Source: Pseudomonadota bacterium (GTDB taxonomy: Bacteria > Pseudomonadota > Alphaproteobacteria > Rhizobiales > Methyloligellaceae). Taken from it: DNA of 8,417 nucleotides. Of the stretch, positions 1-6,820 are shown in pieces. The notes beneath the pieces were generated by a model. That model worked only from the letters and a program-made list of their open reading frames with translations. It ran no database searches and had not been told where the DNA came from. The stretch is from positions 1 to 8,417 of the forward strand of contig JADFHH010000053.1 in assembly GCA_022567275.1 (NCBI GenBank), written 5' to 3'. The position numbers and the translations under genes were made by a program. The number at the start of each line of letters is the position of its first letter. The first letter of the stretch is position 1.

Positions 1-1441
1 ATCCCCCCTCCGCCGCGAACGCCTTGAGCAAATCGTGGAGGAACGCGCCGTGGCCCCATGCGCCGCGCCGGCGCGACAGGCCCAGACGCACCACGACCAA
101 ATGCTGAGAGGGGATGACGGCCACCATCTGCCCGTCAAGGCCGAGCATGTAAAAGCCGTCTTGCGGCAGCTTGTAATCGGGCGACCCGGCCGGGCGCAGA
201 AAATCCGGAATCGCGCGCCACAGATGGGCGCCATACCGTCCCCCGCTTTGCGCCGTGGCGCGCCGGGCGTTTTTCACCCACCCCTCGGGCAAAATCCGCG
301 CGCCGTTCCACACCCCGTCATTGAGATAGAGCAGCCCGAAACGCGCCCAGTCGCGCGCCGAGGCATAGACGAAAGAAGGCGCGAGGAACGTCCCCGCCGC
401 GTCGGGCTCGATCACCGCGGAGTTCATGCCGATACGGGCAAACAAGGCGCGCCGTGGATAGGCGAAATAGTTGGCCTGATTTCCAATGGCGCGGCGCATG
501 GCGCTTGAAAGAAGGATGGATGACCCGCTGCCATAGACCCATGATGTTGCCACGGGAGACACCAGCTTTTCAGCAACCGCAATGGCCGCGCTGTCGCCTT
601 CCAAAAACAGCATTTTTTGCACATCGGAGAGCAGGCGCCTATGTGGCGCCTCGAAATCAAGACCGCTCACCATGCGCAGCAAATCATCGATATTTATGCG
701 CGCGCGCGGGTCGTCCGGCCCCAGCCATTGGGGGAACAAACGGTCGGAATCGAGTTTCAGACGCCCCTCGGCGACAAGCGTGCCGATGAGCGCATTGAGA
801 ACGCTTTTTCCCATGGACCAGCCCAGTTGCGGGGTGTCCGGCCCAAAGCCCGGCGCATAGCGCTCGGCGACGATCGCGCCCTTGTAAACGACGACGAGCG
901 CGCGTGTGCGTGCTTTGGCGCGCGGATTTGGCTCGTGAAAGGCCGCGTCCAGGGCGGCTTTGAGTTTTTGCCCGTCAACGCCCTCGATTGTTTCAGACAA
1001 CGCGACGCGGTTGCCTTCGGGCCACAACGCCGCGGAGCGCAGGGGTGGCGGCGGCGGCGTAAAACCTTTGGCTTGTTCAAGCAGCGCCTCGACGCTGGTG
1101 CCGGTCACCAGCGTGCAGCCAAGCCCGCGGCGATACAGCGCCCGGCGCTTCACCAGGCCATACAGGGAGGCGGTGACAAGGTTGCGTTCGCGCATCACCG
1201 TTCCATGCCAGCGGCGATAACCGGCCGTCCTGTCGGCATACACATCGCGCGCAACGACCTCATCCGCATCCCGGCCGGCGACGAAAACGCCGGAACACAA
1301 TGTCTTGGCGTAGAACGCCGATGCGAGCGACAGCACCTGACCCACATACCAGGCCGCGGTGCCTGCCGCCGCGACGCTCAAGACGAGAAACACGGCAACA
1401 GCCGCGGTTCTTGTGCCTGAGAATTTGGTGCTGAGAGCCAT
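1..1441 (-). CDS. Membrane-anchored serine hydrolase, beta-lactamase (class C-like) family, 3' end outside window
   Basis: I translated the minus strand codon by codon from the ATG at 1441 and found 480 open codons without a frameshift. The reading frame runs off the left edge. Residues about 13-40 are hydrophobic and look like a signal anchor or uncleaved signal peptide, which would place the enzyme in the periplasm. The catalytic SxxK motif is S209-M-G-K212. A Y303-G-S305 motif stands where class C enzymes have YxN. The third motif, equivalent to KTG/HxG, is probably G434-L-D-G-Q near the C-terminus. A proline run (about residues 129-133) links the N-terminal part to the hydrolase domain. 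This motif set is typical of the COG1680 group that includes 6-aminohexanoate-dimer hydrolase (NylB) and esterases, so an amide or ester hydrolase is likelier than antibiotic resistance; the substrate is unknown. A GTG at 1444 is an alternative start. The final residues suggest that only a few are missing. The gene is divergent from the iron-uptake genes. Confidence 0.9.
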   Translation of the reverse strand, partial: MALSTKFSGTRTAAVAVFLVLSVAAAGTAAWYVGQVLSLASAFYAKTLCSGVFVAGRDADEVVARDVYADRTAGYRRWHGTVMRERNLVTASLYGLVKRRALYRRGLGCTLVTGTSVEALLEQAKGFTPPPPPLRSAALWPEGNRVALSETIEGVDGQKLKAALDAAFHEPNPRAKARTRALVVVYKGAIVAERYAPGFGPDTPQLGWSMGKSVLNALIGTLVAEGRLKLDSDRLFPQWLGPDDPRARINIDDLLRMVSGLDFEAPHRRLLSDVQKMLFLEGDSAAIAVAEKLVSPVATSWVYGSGSSILLSSAMRRAIGNQANYFAYPRRALFARIGMNSAVIEPDAAGTFLAPSFVYASARDWARFGLLYLNDGVWNGARILPEGWVKNARRATAQSGGRYGAHLWRAIPDFLRPAGSPDYKLPQDGFYMLGLDGQMVAVIPSQHLVVVRLGLSRRRGAWGHGAFLHDLLKAFAAEGG

Positions 1442-1511
1442 CACCCGCCACTCTAGGCCATGATTGCGTTGCGTCAAAACGCCCCGGAGAGAGGGGATCG
1501 GGGCCGGGACC

Positions 1512-1526
1512 GTAACGAAAAGTTAC
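1512..1526. promoter_or_regulatory. Inverted repeat GTAAC-N5-GTTAC, possible operator for the hydrolase gene
   Basis: Two perfect 5-bp arms (1512-1516 and 1522-1526) flank GAAAA. The site is about 70-85 bp upstream of the hydrolase start on the minus strand, a position suited to a repressor or to a transcript hairpin. No regulator family is assigned. Confidence 0.3.
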
Positions 1527-1541
1527 ACATTTTCAACTGAG

Positions 1542-1590
1542 AACTATTTGCAACTAATTTAGTTTATAAGAAATAACTAAAAAATAACTA
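1542..1590. repeat. Phased AACTA repeats
   Basis: AACTA occurs at 1542, 1552, 1575 and 1586, with steps of 10, 23 and 11 bp, close to whole helical turns. The copies at 1575 and 1586 lie inside a longer direct repeat AAATAACTA (1571-1579 and 1582-1590). The copy at 1552 starts a perfect palindrome AACTAA-T-TTAGTT (1552-1564). Such phasing could serve a DNA-binding protein or bent DNA, but chance is possible in sequence this AT-rich. Confidence 0.35.
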
Positions 1591-1623
1591 TAGCATTAAA
1601 TAAATTAATTCTTATTTTAAAGA

Positions 1624-1640
1624 TTTGGAATTATTCTAAT
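1624..1640. promoter_or_regulatory. Degenerate Irr-like box (ICE), upstream copy
   Basis: TTTGGAA (1624-1630), spacer TTA, TTCTAAT (1634-1640). Compared with the iron-control element TTTAGAA-N3-TTCTAAA as I remember it, there is one mismatch in each half. Its centre is 31 bp from the centre of the perfect box downstream, about three helical turns, so both would lie on the same face of the DNA. Confidence 0.45.
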
Positions 1641-1654
1641 TATAGTATTAGTGG

Positions 1655-1671
1655 ATTAGAAACGTTCTAAT
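1655..1671. promoter_or_regulatory. Irr-type iron-control element (ICE) upstream of the iron transporter
   Basis: ATTAGAA (1655-1661), spacer ACG, TTCTAAT (1665-1671) form a perfect 7-bp inverted repeat around a 3-nt centre. It matches the alphaproteobacterial ICE consensus TTTAGAA-N3-TTCTAAA at 12 of 14 arm positions, including both TTAGAA/TTCTAA cores. Irr is a Fur-family regulator that responds to haem and iron status in Rhizobiales and Rhodobacterales. It can activate uptake genes when bound upstream of a promoter and repress when bound over it. The centre is 142 bp upstream of the binding-protein start codon and close to the candidate core promoter, so it probably controls the uptake operon. 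Confidence 0.65.
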
Positions 1672-1691
1672 ATTTGAGTATACACGAAATA

Positions 1692-1702
1692 TATGATTGA
1701 CA
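1692..1702 (+). promoter_or_regulatory. Candidate core promoter elements for the iron-uptake operon
   Basis: TATGAT at 1692-1697 matches a -10 hexamer at 5 of 6 positions but lacks a good -35; the expected -35 place (about 1669-1674) touches the Irr-like box. Alternatively TTGACA at 1697-1702 is a perfect -35, but the -10 at the right distance (about 1720-1727) is poor. Both options place the Irr-like box at or just upstream of the polymerase site. The two readings exclude each other and I cannot choose between them. Confidence 0.35.
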
Positions 1703-1736
1703 AACCACATTTAGCTTGACCAACTAACGTCACGCT

Positions 1737-1748
1737 TTGGGTACCCAA
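1737..1748. promoter_or_regulatory. Perfect 12-bp palindrome TTGGGTACCCAA
   Basis: This uninterrupted palindrome lies between the candidate promoter and the binding-protein start. It may be an operator within or just after the start of the transcript. No regulator family is recognised. Confidence 0.3.
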
Positions 1749-1769
1749 CAGCGATGTGTCAACCGATGC

Positions 1770-1786
1770 CGGGGCTTTAAACCCCG
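1770..1786 (+). promoter_or_regulatory. Leader hairpin next to the ribosome binding site
   Basis: CGGGG (1770-1774) and CCCCG (1782-1786) can pair around the 7-nt loop CTTTAAA, ending six bases before the ribosome binding site. It could tune translation or mRNA stability of the binding protein. No riboswitch class is recognised. Confidence 0.35.
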
Positions 1787-1791
1787 AATAT

Positions 1792-1798
1792 TGGAGGA
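1792..1798 (+). promoter_or_regulatory. Ribosome binding site that fixes the FbpA-like start
   Basis: TGGAGGA is a strong Shine-Dalgarno sequence. It lies 6 nt before the ATG at 1805. An in-frame TTG at 1799 directly abuts it and cannot be the start, so the protein begins MDSLTARR. Confidence 0.8.
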
Positions 1799-1804
1799 TT
1801 GACT

Positions 1805-2857
1805 ATGGACTCCCTTACCGCACGGCGTGCGGGCCGTTACGCCGCACTTACTCTCCTGACCTCAGTTACATTCGGAAGCGTTGCCCAGGCGGCGGGCGAA
1901 GTGAATATTTATTCCTACCGCCAGCCCTATCTGATCGCGCCGCTGCTCAAGGACTTCACCGCCAAGACCGGCATCAAGGCCAATGTGATCTACGCCAAGA
2001 AGGGGCTGATCGAGCGCATTGCCGTGGAGGGCCGGAACAGCCCCGCCGACGTGCTCTTGACGGTTGACATTGGCCGCCTGACCGGGGCCGTGAGCAAGGG
2101 CATCTCACAACCCGTCAACTCGGCCACGCTGAACAACAATATCCCGGCTGCCTATCGCGATCCGTCCGGGCATTGGTTTGGCCTGACCGCGCGCGCGCGG
2201 GTGGTTTACGCGTCAAAAGCCCGGGTCGCCCAGAACGCCATCACCTATGAAGAACTCGCCGACCCGAAATGGAAGGGCAAGATCTGCATCCGCTCCGGTC
2301 AGCACGCCTATAATGTGGCGCTGATCGCATCCATGATCGCCCATCACGGCGAACAGAAAGCGCAACACTGGCTGGAAGGCCTGAAGGCCAATCTTGCACA
2401 AAAGCCCGCGGGCAGCGACCGGGCGCAGGTGAAGGGCGTTTTTTCAGGCGTCTGCGACATCGCCATCGGCAACAGCTACTACATGGCCAAGATGCAGACC
2501 AATGATAAGAATCCCGAGCAGAAGCAGTGGGCCAACGCCGTCAAGCTGCTGTTTCCCAACAGCGAAGGGCGCGGGGTGCATATCAACATATCCGGTATCG
2601 TGCTGGCGAAATATGCGCCGAACAAGGCCAATGGCATCGCGCTGATGGAATATCTGTCGTCCGCTGCCGCGCAGAAAATCTACGCGCAGGTGAATCACGA
2701 ATATCCGGTCAGGAAGGGCGTCGCCTGGTCTGCCCGCGTGAAATCGTGGGGCACATTCAAACCTGACCCGCTCGCACTGGAAATGATCGCCAGGCTGCGC
2801 AAGAAGGCCAGCGAGCTGGTCGACAAAGTCCGCTTTAACGACGGGCCGGGTTCCTAA
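1805..2857 (+). CDS. Iron(III) ABC transporter periplasmic substrate-binding protein, FbpA/FutA type
   Basis: This 350-residue protein should capture ferric iron in the periplasm and deliver it to the permease encoded next. It starts with a signal peptide: positive charges at residues 7-11, a hydrophobic stretch to about 25, and AQA|AG cleavage after residue 29. The mature protein opens with VNIYSYRQPYL, the usual first strand of the COG1840 family. The expected C-lobe iron-binding tyrosines are present: Y169 in the HAYN segment and the adjacent pair Y225-Y226 in GNSYYM. After signal removal they fall at 140, 196 and 197, close to Y142, Y198 and Y199 of Mannheimia FbpA as I recall it. The strongly polar, non-membrane sequence and normal length fit an intact gene. 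A good ribosome binding site precedes ATG 1805, and the Irr-like box lies upstream. Binding of another metal cannot be excluded. The family is sure; the exact subgroup symbol (fbpA, futA, afuA) is not. Confidence 0.93.
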   Translation: MDSLTARRAGRYAALTLLTSVTFGSVAQAAGEVNIYSYRQPYLIAPLLKDFTAKTGIKANVIYAKKGLIERIAVEGRNSPADVLLTVDIGRLTGAVSKGISQPVNSATLNNNIPAAYRDPSGHWFGLTARARVVYASKARVAQNAITYEELADPKWKGKICIRSGQHAYNVALIASMIAHHGEQKAQHWLEGLKANLAQKPAGSDRAQVKGVFSGVCDIAIGNSYYMAKMQTNDKNPEQKQWANAVKLLFPNSEGRGVHINISGIVLAKYAPNKANGIALMEYLSSAAAQKIYAQVNHEYPVRKGVAWSARVKSWGTFKPDPLALEMIARLRKKASELVDKVRFNDGPGS

Positions 2858-2863
2858 GGAATC

Positions 2864-4576
2864 ATGCAAGAAACGAGTTCAGCGCCGCCTATGCGCTCCA
2901 GCCTGCGGCTGGGAATCGAGCGCCTGCGAAGCGCCGGCAATCTTGGCTGGTCGGTCGCGGCGCTCATCATTGCATTTCTTGCCGCGGCGCCGTTGGTCGC
3001 GGTCGCGCTGATCGGCATGCAATCGAGTGGCGATACCTGGCCTCATCTGATTTCCACCGTGCTGCCTTCCTCCGCGCTCACCACGTTAGAGTTGATGCTC
3101 GGCGTCGGCGTCACGACCCTGGTCACCGGGGCGGGAACCGCATGGCTCGTTACCATGTTCCGGTTTCCCGGCCGCTCCCTGTTCGCGTGGCTGCTGCTGG
3201 TGCCGCTGGCCATGCCGACCTACATCATCGCCTTTTGCTATCTGGACCTGTTCGATTATTCGGGCGCCGTCCAGAGCGCTCTGCGCGGGATATTCGGCTG
3301 GCAAAGCGCCGCCGATTACTCATTTCCTGAAATCCGCTCGGTGGGCGGCGGCATCGTCGTGATGTCCTTTGTGCTCTACCCTTACGTTTATGTGACGGCG
3401 CGGGTGAGTTTCGTGCACCAGTCGGTCGCCGCGCTGGAGGTCAGCCGTACCCTCGGGCGCACCGCCTGGGGCACATTCTGGTCGGTGGCGCTGCCGCTGG
3501 CGCGCCCGGCGCTGGCCGCGGGCGTCACGCTGGCGCTGATGGAAACCATCAACGATATCGGCGCGGTCGAGTTTCTCGGCATCGACACCCTCACGGTGAA
3601 CATCTACACCACCTGGCTCGAGCGCTCGAGCCTGCCGGGCGCGGCGCAAATTTCCTGCATCATGCTGCTGTTCGTATTTCTGCTCATCTCTATCGAGCGC
3701 GCCGCCCGGCGGCGCCAGCGCTTCCATCACACCACCGGCACATACACAGCTTTGCCCGAACAAAAGCTCGGCCCCGCCGCCGCCACCCTCGCCATGATCG
3801 CCTGTGCCCTGCCGATCGTCATTGGCTTCATCTTGCCCATGAGCGTGCTGTTCGATTCCGCATTCGCCAATCTGGCGGAAGGTTTGAAACCGGATTTCTG
3901 GCGCGCCGCCGGACACAGCCTGATGCTGGCCCTTGCTGCAGCTTCTCTTGCGGTGGCCCTCGGCCTTGTTCTGGCCTATGCCATCCGCGCCACCCGCTCG
4001 AAACTCATCCATGCGGCAACCGCACTCGCCAGTGTCGGTTACGCGGTGCCAGGCACGGTGCTCGCCATCGGCGTGCTCATTCCACTGGCCGGTTTCGATA
4101 ATTCCCTCGATGCGATGATGCGCTCTGTTTTCGGCATCTCAACCGGCCTGCTGCTGTCGGGCAGCGCGGCCGTCCTGGTGATCGCCTACACGGTGCGTTT
4201 TCTGGCCATCTCATTCGGTACGATCGATGCCGGCTTCAAAAAGACCTCCGTCAATCTGGACGGCGCGGCGCGCACCATGGGCGCCACGGTCACCCAGACG
4301 CTGTTGCGGGTTCACTTGCCGATCATGACGCCGGTTCTGGGCGCGGCGGGGCTGCTGGTGTTCGTCGACTCCATGAAAGAGCTGCCCGCGACCTTGCTGC
4401 TCAGGCCGTTCAATTTCGACACCCTCGCCACCCACGTCTATACACTGGCGTCGCTCGATCTGTTCGAGGACGCCGCCATGGCGGCGCTGGCCATTGTCGT
4501 GATTGGCCTGGCCCCCGTTCTCCTCATGCACCGGGCCATCACCACCGGGCGGCCGGGTGCGCGCTTCATGCGGTAA
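2864..4576 (+). CDS. Iron(III) ABC transporter permease, fused two-domain FbpB type
   Basis: This 570-residue inner-membrane protein forms the channel of the ferric iron importer. It is two homologous permease domains in one chain, the normal FbpB architecture and length. A short cytoplasmic N-terminus is followed by hydrophobic segments near residues 28-52, 72-96, 104-126, 160-180 and 262-280. A second set starts after the charged linker at about 278-300. Each half has an EAA loop, the docking site for the ATPase: about 189-216 (ALEVSRTLGR then LPLARP) and about 466-490 (DGAARTMGA then LPIMTP). The start is only 6 bp after the binding-protein stop; the TAAGGA there serves as both stop codon and ribosome binding site, so translation is probably coupled. 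A second ATG at 2891 is a less likely start. No ATP-binding subunit gene follows, which is unusual for this operon type. Confidence 0.93.
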   Translation: MQETSSAPPMRSSLRLGIERLRSAGNLGWSVAALIIAFLAAAPLVAVALIGMQSSGDTWPHLISTVLPSSALTTLELMLGVGVTTLVTGAGTAWLVTMFRFPGRSLFAWLLLVPLAMPTYIIAFCYLDLFDYSGAVQSALRGIFGWQSAADYSFPEIRSVGGGIVVMSFVLYPYVYVTARVSFVHQSVAALEVSRTLGRTAWGTFWSVALPLARPALAAGVTLALMETINDIGAVEFLGIDTLTVNIYTTWLERSSLPGAAQISCIMLLFVFLLISIERAARRRQRFHHTTGTYTALPEQKLGPAAATLAMIACALPIVIGFILPMSVLFDSAFANLAEGLKPDFWRAAGHSLMLALAAASLAVALGLVLAYAIRATRSKLIHAATALASVGYAVPGTVLAIGVLIPLAGFDNSLDAMMRSVFGISTGLLLSGSAAVLVIAYTVRFLAISFGTIDAGFKKTSVNLDGAARTMGATVTQTLLRVHLPIMTPVLGAAGLLVFVDSMKELPATLLLRPFNFDTLATHVYTLASLDLFEDAAMAALAIVVIGLAPVLLMHRAITTGRPGARFMR

Positions 4577-4717
4577 GGCTCGTATTTACAAAACAAACGG
4601 TCTACAACAGGGCCATCGCTGCCGGGACCAGGCTGGTAACGGTATTCCCAGCATTTTTTCAATGGCGGTACGGGTCGGTAGTACAGTTTGCCGGGCAGCG
4701 CGGGCGGGCGGAACATT

Positions 4718-6820
4718 ATGGCGAATTCGACGCGGAACAGAATTGGTCTGCTTGCGGCGCTGTGTGTGGTGTTGCTCGCCATTGGCTATCTGTACGCGCT
4801 CCCGGCGATCCCTAATGAACGCTCTATTCGGAGCGCCATCATCCAGCATCTGACCGAATGGACGGGCGCGACAGTTTCGCTCACCGGCGCCATGCGAATC
4901 AGCTATTTTCCGCGCCCTAGCGTGATCCTTTCCAATGTGCGGATCATGGGGATTCAGCGCCTGCCTGGATTGCGTGAAGTCAGTGCAAAGCGCATCATTG
5001 TTGAACTCGGACTGTGGCCGCTTATCTCCGGTACGGCTGTCGTTGACCGCATCACACTTATCGAACCGCTCATAAAATCAATCCCATACGCGCGCGCCGA
5101 AGTGCAGCGTTCACCATCGAAGATGTCACAATATCTGGTTCGCGCCCTGAAAGCCTCACTCTTTGAGCAGATTGCGATAGAGAATGGCACACTCAGCGGC
5201 GCCGGACCGGCCAGTGAAAAGTTCAGCGACATCAACGTGAAAATCAATCTGAGCCGTTCCAGCGGCGCGCATTCGAGCCAGGGATCATTCACCTGGCGCG
5301 GCCAGAACGTGTCCTTCCGCTATGAAGGCGGCGATCTGGAGCAGACGGCAAATACCGTGAAAATACCGGTGAGCGTTACTATTAGCGGGGATTTATTCTC
5401 CGCGGAAATCGAAGGCGTAGCTTGGGTCACGGATGATTTGTGGCTCAAAGGCGATCTTGATCTCCAGATCGCCAATCTGCCCGGCTTCGCCAGATGGACC
5501 GGCGTTCTGGTGCCGGATGATCAGACCAGCGGCGATTTCGCGGCCACCGGCAAATTCAATTGGCGGGGCCACAGACTCTGGTTTGACGAGGCGTCCTTCG
5601 TGCTTGACGGCAACAGGGCGCTCGGCGCGATGTTGCTTGATTTCGGCGGGCCGCGTCCGCAGATAGAAGGGACATTCGCACTCCAGAAGCTGAACCTGAC
5701 GCGCTATATCCAGACCCGCGCCGCAACGCCCGCTCCAAACGTCAGGCCAGACAGGCAGAAATCCGCCGCCCTGGACTTTCCCCTGCTGCATCACCTCGAT
5801 CTTGATGTGCGAATTTCCACCACAGAGTTGATCGCGCCGCCGTTCACTCTGGGACAAAGCGCTTTGTCCGTGACGCTCAAATCCGGCCGGCTTGCAGCCG
5901 ACATCGCCGTTTTCGATATGTGCGGCGGCAGTGGCGTCGCCCGGCTGGAATTTGACGTATCGGTGCAAGATTCCACCATTCGTGTGACCGCAAAACTAAC
6001 CGGCGTGTCAGCGCGGAGTTGCATTGAGATTTTCACGCCGGACAGCCCCATTGAGGGAACCGCCAATGTAACCGCCGAGATGGCCGGCAGAGGCCGCACC
6101 GCAAAGGATATTTTAGCTACCCTCGACGGCAAGATCACCGTGTCCATGACTGAGGGAAAGGCATATGTGGATGTGGCCAGACTGGTGACAAGCCTGCGCA
6201 AGGGACCGGTTACAGGGTGGAGCGCCGCGCGCGGCGGCGCCACTGCCTTTGCCGCGCTGAATGGCGCGTTGTCACTGCGCCCTGGCAGCGCCACTCTGGA
6301 CTCGCTGAAGATCGATCTCGGCACAGCGGAGCTGACTGGCGAAGGCAACATCGATCTGGCGGCGCGCGGACTGGATATGCGTATGAGAATAATCGCCCAT
6401 CCGCCAAAAGATGCATCGGCGGATACCAAAACCAGCAAGCCCGATGACAGCCTGGCCGGTGACATTGTCATCAAAGGGTCATGGTCCGAACCCCGTTTTA
6501 CCCTTGAGCTGAACAACAAGAGTACACATTTGATAGCTCCTGAGTGGTCCCAAACCTCACAAAAGAGCGATTTCCAGAGAACGATCTCCCCACCTCTTGG
6601 GCTGCAATCTGTTAATCTCTATGCCTCACGATTCACCAACCTCGCGCGCGTGAACAGGACGGGCGGGCCAGTGAAGGGCACGGAGTGCGGACAACCCCGC
6701 CTGTCAGGTGCGCGACATGATCTATCGCCTTGTTTCAATGACGCTCAAGATATCACTGGCTTCGCTGCTGGTGGGCGTCGCCCTGTCGAGCCTCGATATT
6801 ACTGCGGCGCGTTTACTTGA
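4718..6820 (+). CDS. AsmA-family envelope protein with an atypical C-terminal tail
   Basis: The protein is 700 residues from ATG 4718. The in-frame TTG at 4688 has no good ribosome binding site and would put 10 polar residues before the membrane anchor, so I prefer the ATG, with a weak GGCGGA before it. Residues about 8-28 form a single N-terminal transmembrane helix. It is followed by the AsmA start pattern: a segment around GATVSLTGAMRISYFPRPSV, then repeated beta-strands such as VILSNVRI and VVDRITLIEPLIK. The C-terminal AsmA-like part lies at about 400-600, with SPIEGTANVTAEMAGRG at about 443 and a final GSWSEPRFTLEL near 587-598. AsmA proteins hang in the periplasm and are linked to outer-membrane assembly and lipid transport; the role here is inferred from the family. 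Residues after about 600 do not resemble the family. That stretch has lower GC and overlaps the next gene by about 100 bp, suggesting a lost stop codon. It is 141 bp from the permease gene, and no terminator or promoter stands out between them. Confidence 0.85.
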   Translation: MANSTRNRIGLLAALCVVLLAIGYLYALPAIPNERSIRSAIIQHLTEWTGATVSLTGAMRISYFPRPSVILSNVRIMGIQRLPGLREVSAKRIIVELGLWPLISGTAVVDRITLIEPLIKSIPYARAEVQRSPSKMSQYLVRALKASLFEQIAIENGTLSGAGPASEKFSDINVKINLSRSSGAHSSQGSFTWRGQNVSFRYEGGDLEQTANTVKIPVSVTISGDLFSAEIEGVAWVTDDLWLKGDLDLQIANLPGFARWTGVLVPDDQTSGDFAATGKFNWRGHRLWFDEASFVLDGNRALGAMLLDFGGPRPQIEGTFALQKLNLTRYIQTRAATPAPNVRPDRQKSAALDFPLLHHLDLDVRISTTELIAPPFTLGQSALSVTLKSGRLAADIAVFDMCGGSGVARLEFDVSVQDSTIRVTAKLTGVSARSCIEIFTPDSPIEGTANVTAEMAGRGRTAKDILATLDGKITVSMTEGKAYVDVARLVTSLRKGPVTGWSAARGGATAFAALNGALSLRPGSATLDSLKIDLGTAELTGEGNIDLAARGLDMRMRIIAHPPKDASADTKTSKPDDSLAGDIVIKGSWSEPRFTLELNNKSTHLIAPEWSQTSQKSDFQRTISPPLGLQSVNLYASRFTNLARVNRTGGPVKGTECGQPRLSGARHDLSPCFNDAQDITGFAAGGRRPVEPRYYCGAFT

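Larger units (their letters stand above)
1442..1804. promoter_or_regulatory. AT-rich divergent intergenic regulatory region
   Basis: No gene is visible in these 363 bases. The core is strikingly AT-rich: I count 21 G/C in the 120 bases 1561-1680, against clearly GC-rich coding sequence on both sides. It contains several short ordered elements, listed separately. The hydrolase-proximal part (1481-1504) has a GCCCCG / CGGGGC pair 12 nt apart that could form a hairpin in the hydrolase leader. The region must hold the promoters of both the hydrolase and the iron-uptake operon; I could not identify a convincing minus-strand promoter. Confidence 0.75.

Noticed and set aside
617..1420. Plus-strand open frame of 267 codons across the hydrolase region
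   Set aside because: It is the antisense shadow of the minus-strand hydrolase, which has SxxK and the other family motifs; the shadow product is Arg/Gln-rich without domains.
3320..4012. Minus-strand open frame of 230 codons inside the permease gene
   Set aside because: Highly polar Gly/Arg/His/Gln-rich product with no motif, antisense to a certain FbpB-type permease in GC-rich sequence.
4627..4657. ACCAGGCTGGT palindrome followed by a T-run (4652-4657) after the permease gene, as a terminator
   Set aside because: The symmetry has a 1-nt centre, leaving only a 3-bp stem once a loop is allowed, and the T-run is 14 bases away, so it is not a credible intrinsic terminator.
5791..6519. Minus-strand open frame of 242 codons inside the AsmA-like gene
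   Set aside because: Ser/Arg/Ala/Pro-rich shadow without a domain; the plus strand carries a recognisable AsmA-family protein.
6589..6601. CCCA-N5-TGGG in the odd AsmA tail as a relic terminator
   Set aside because: Four base pairs and no T-run; expected by chance.
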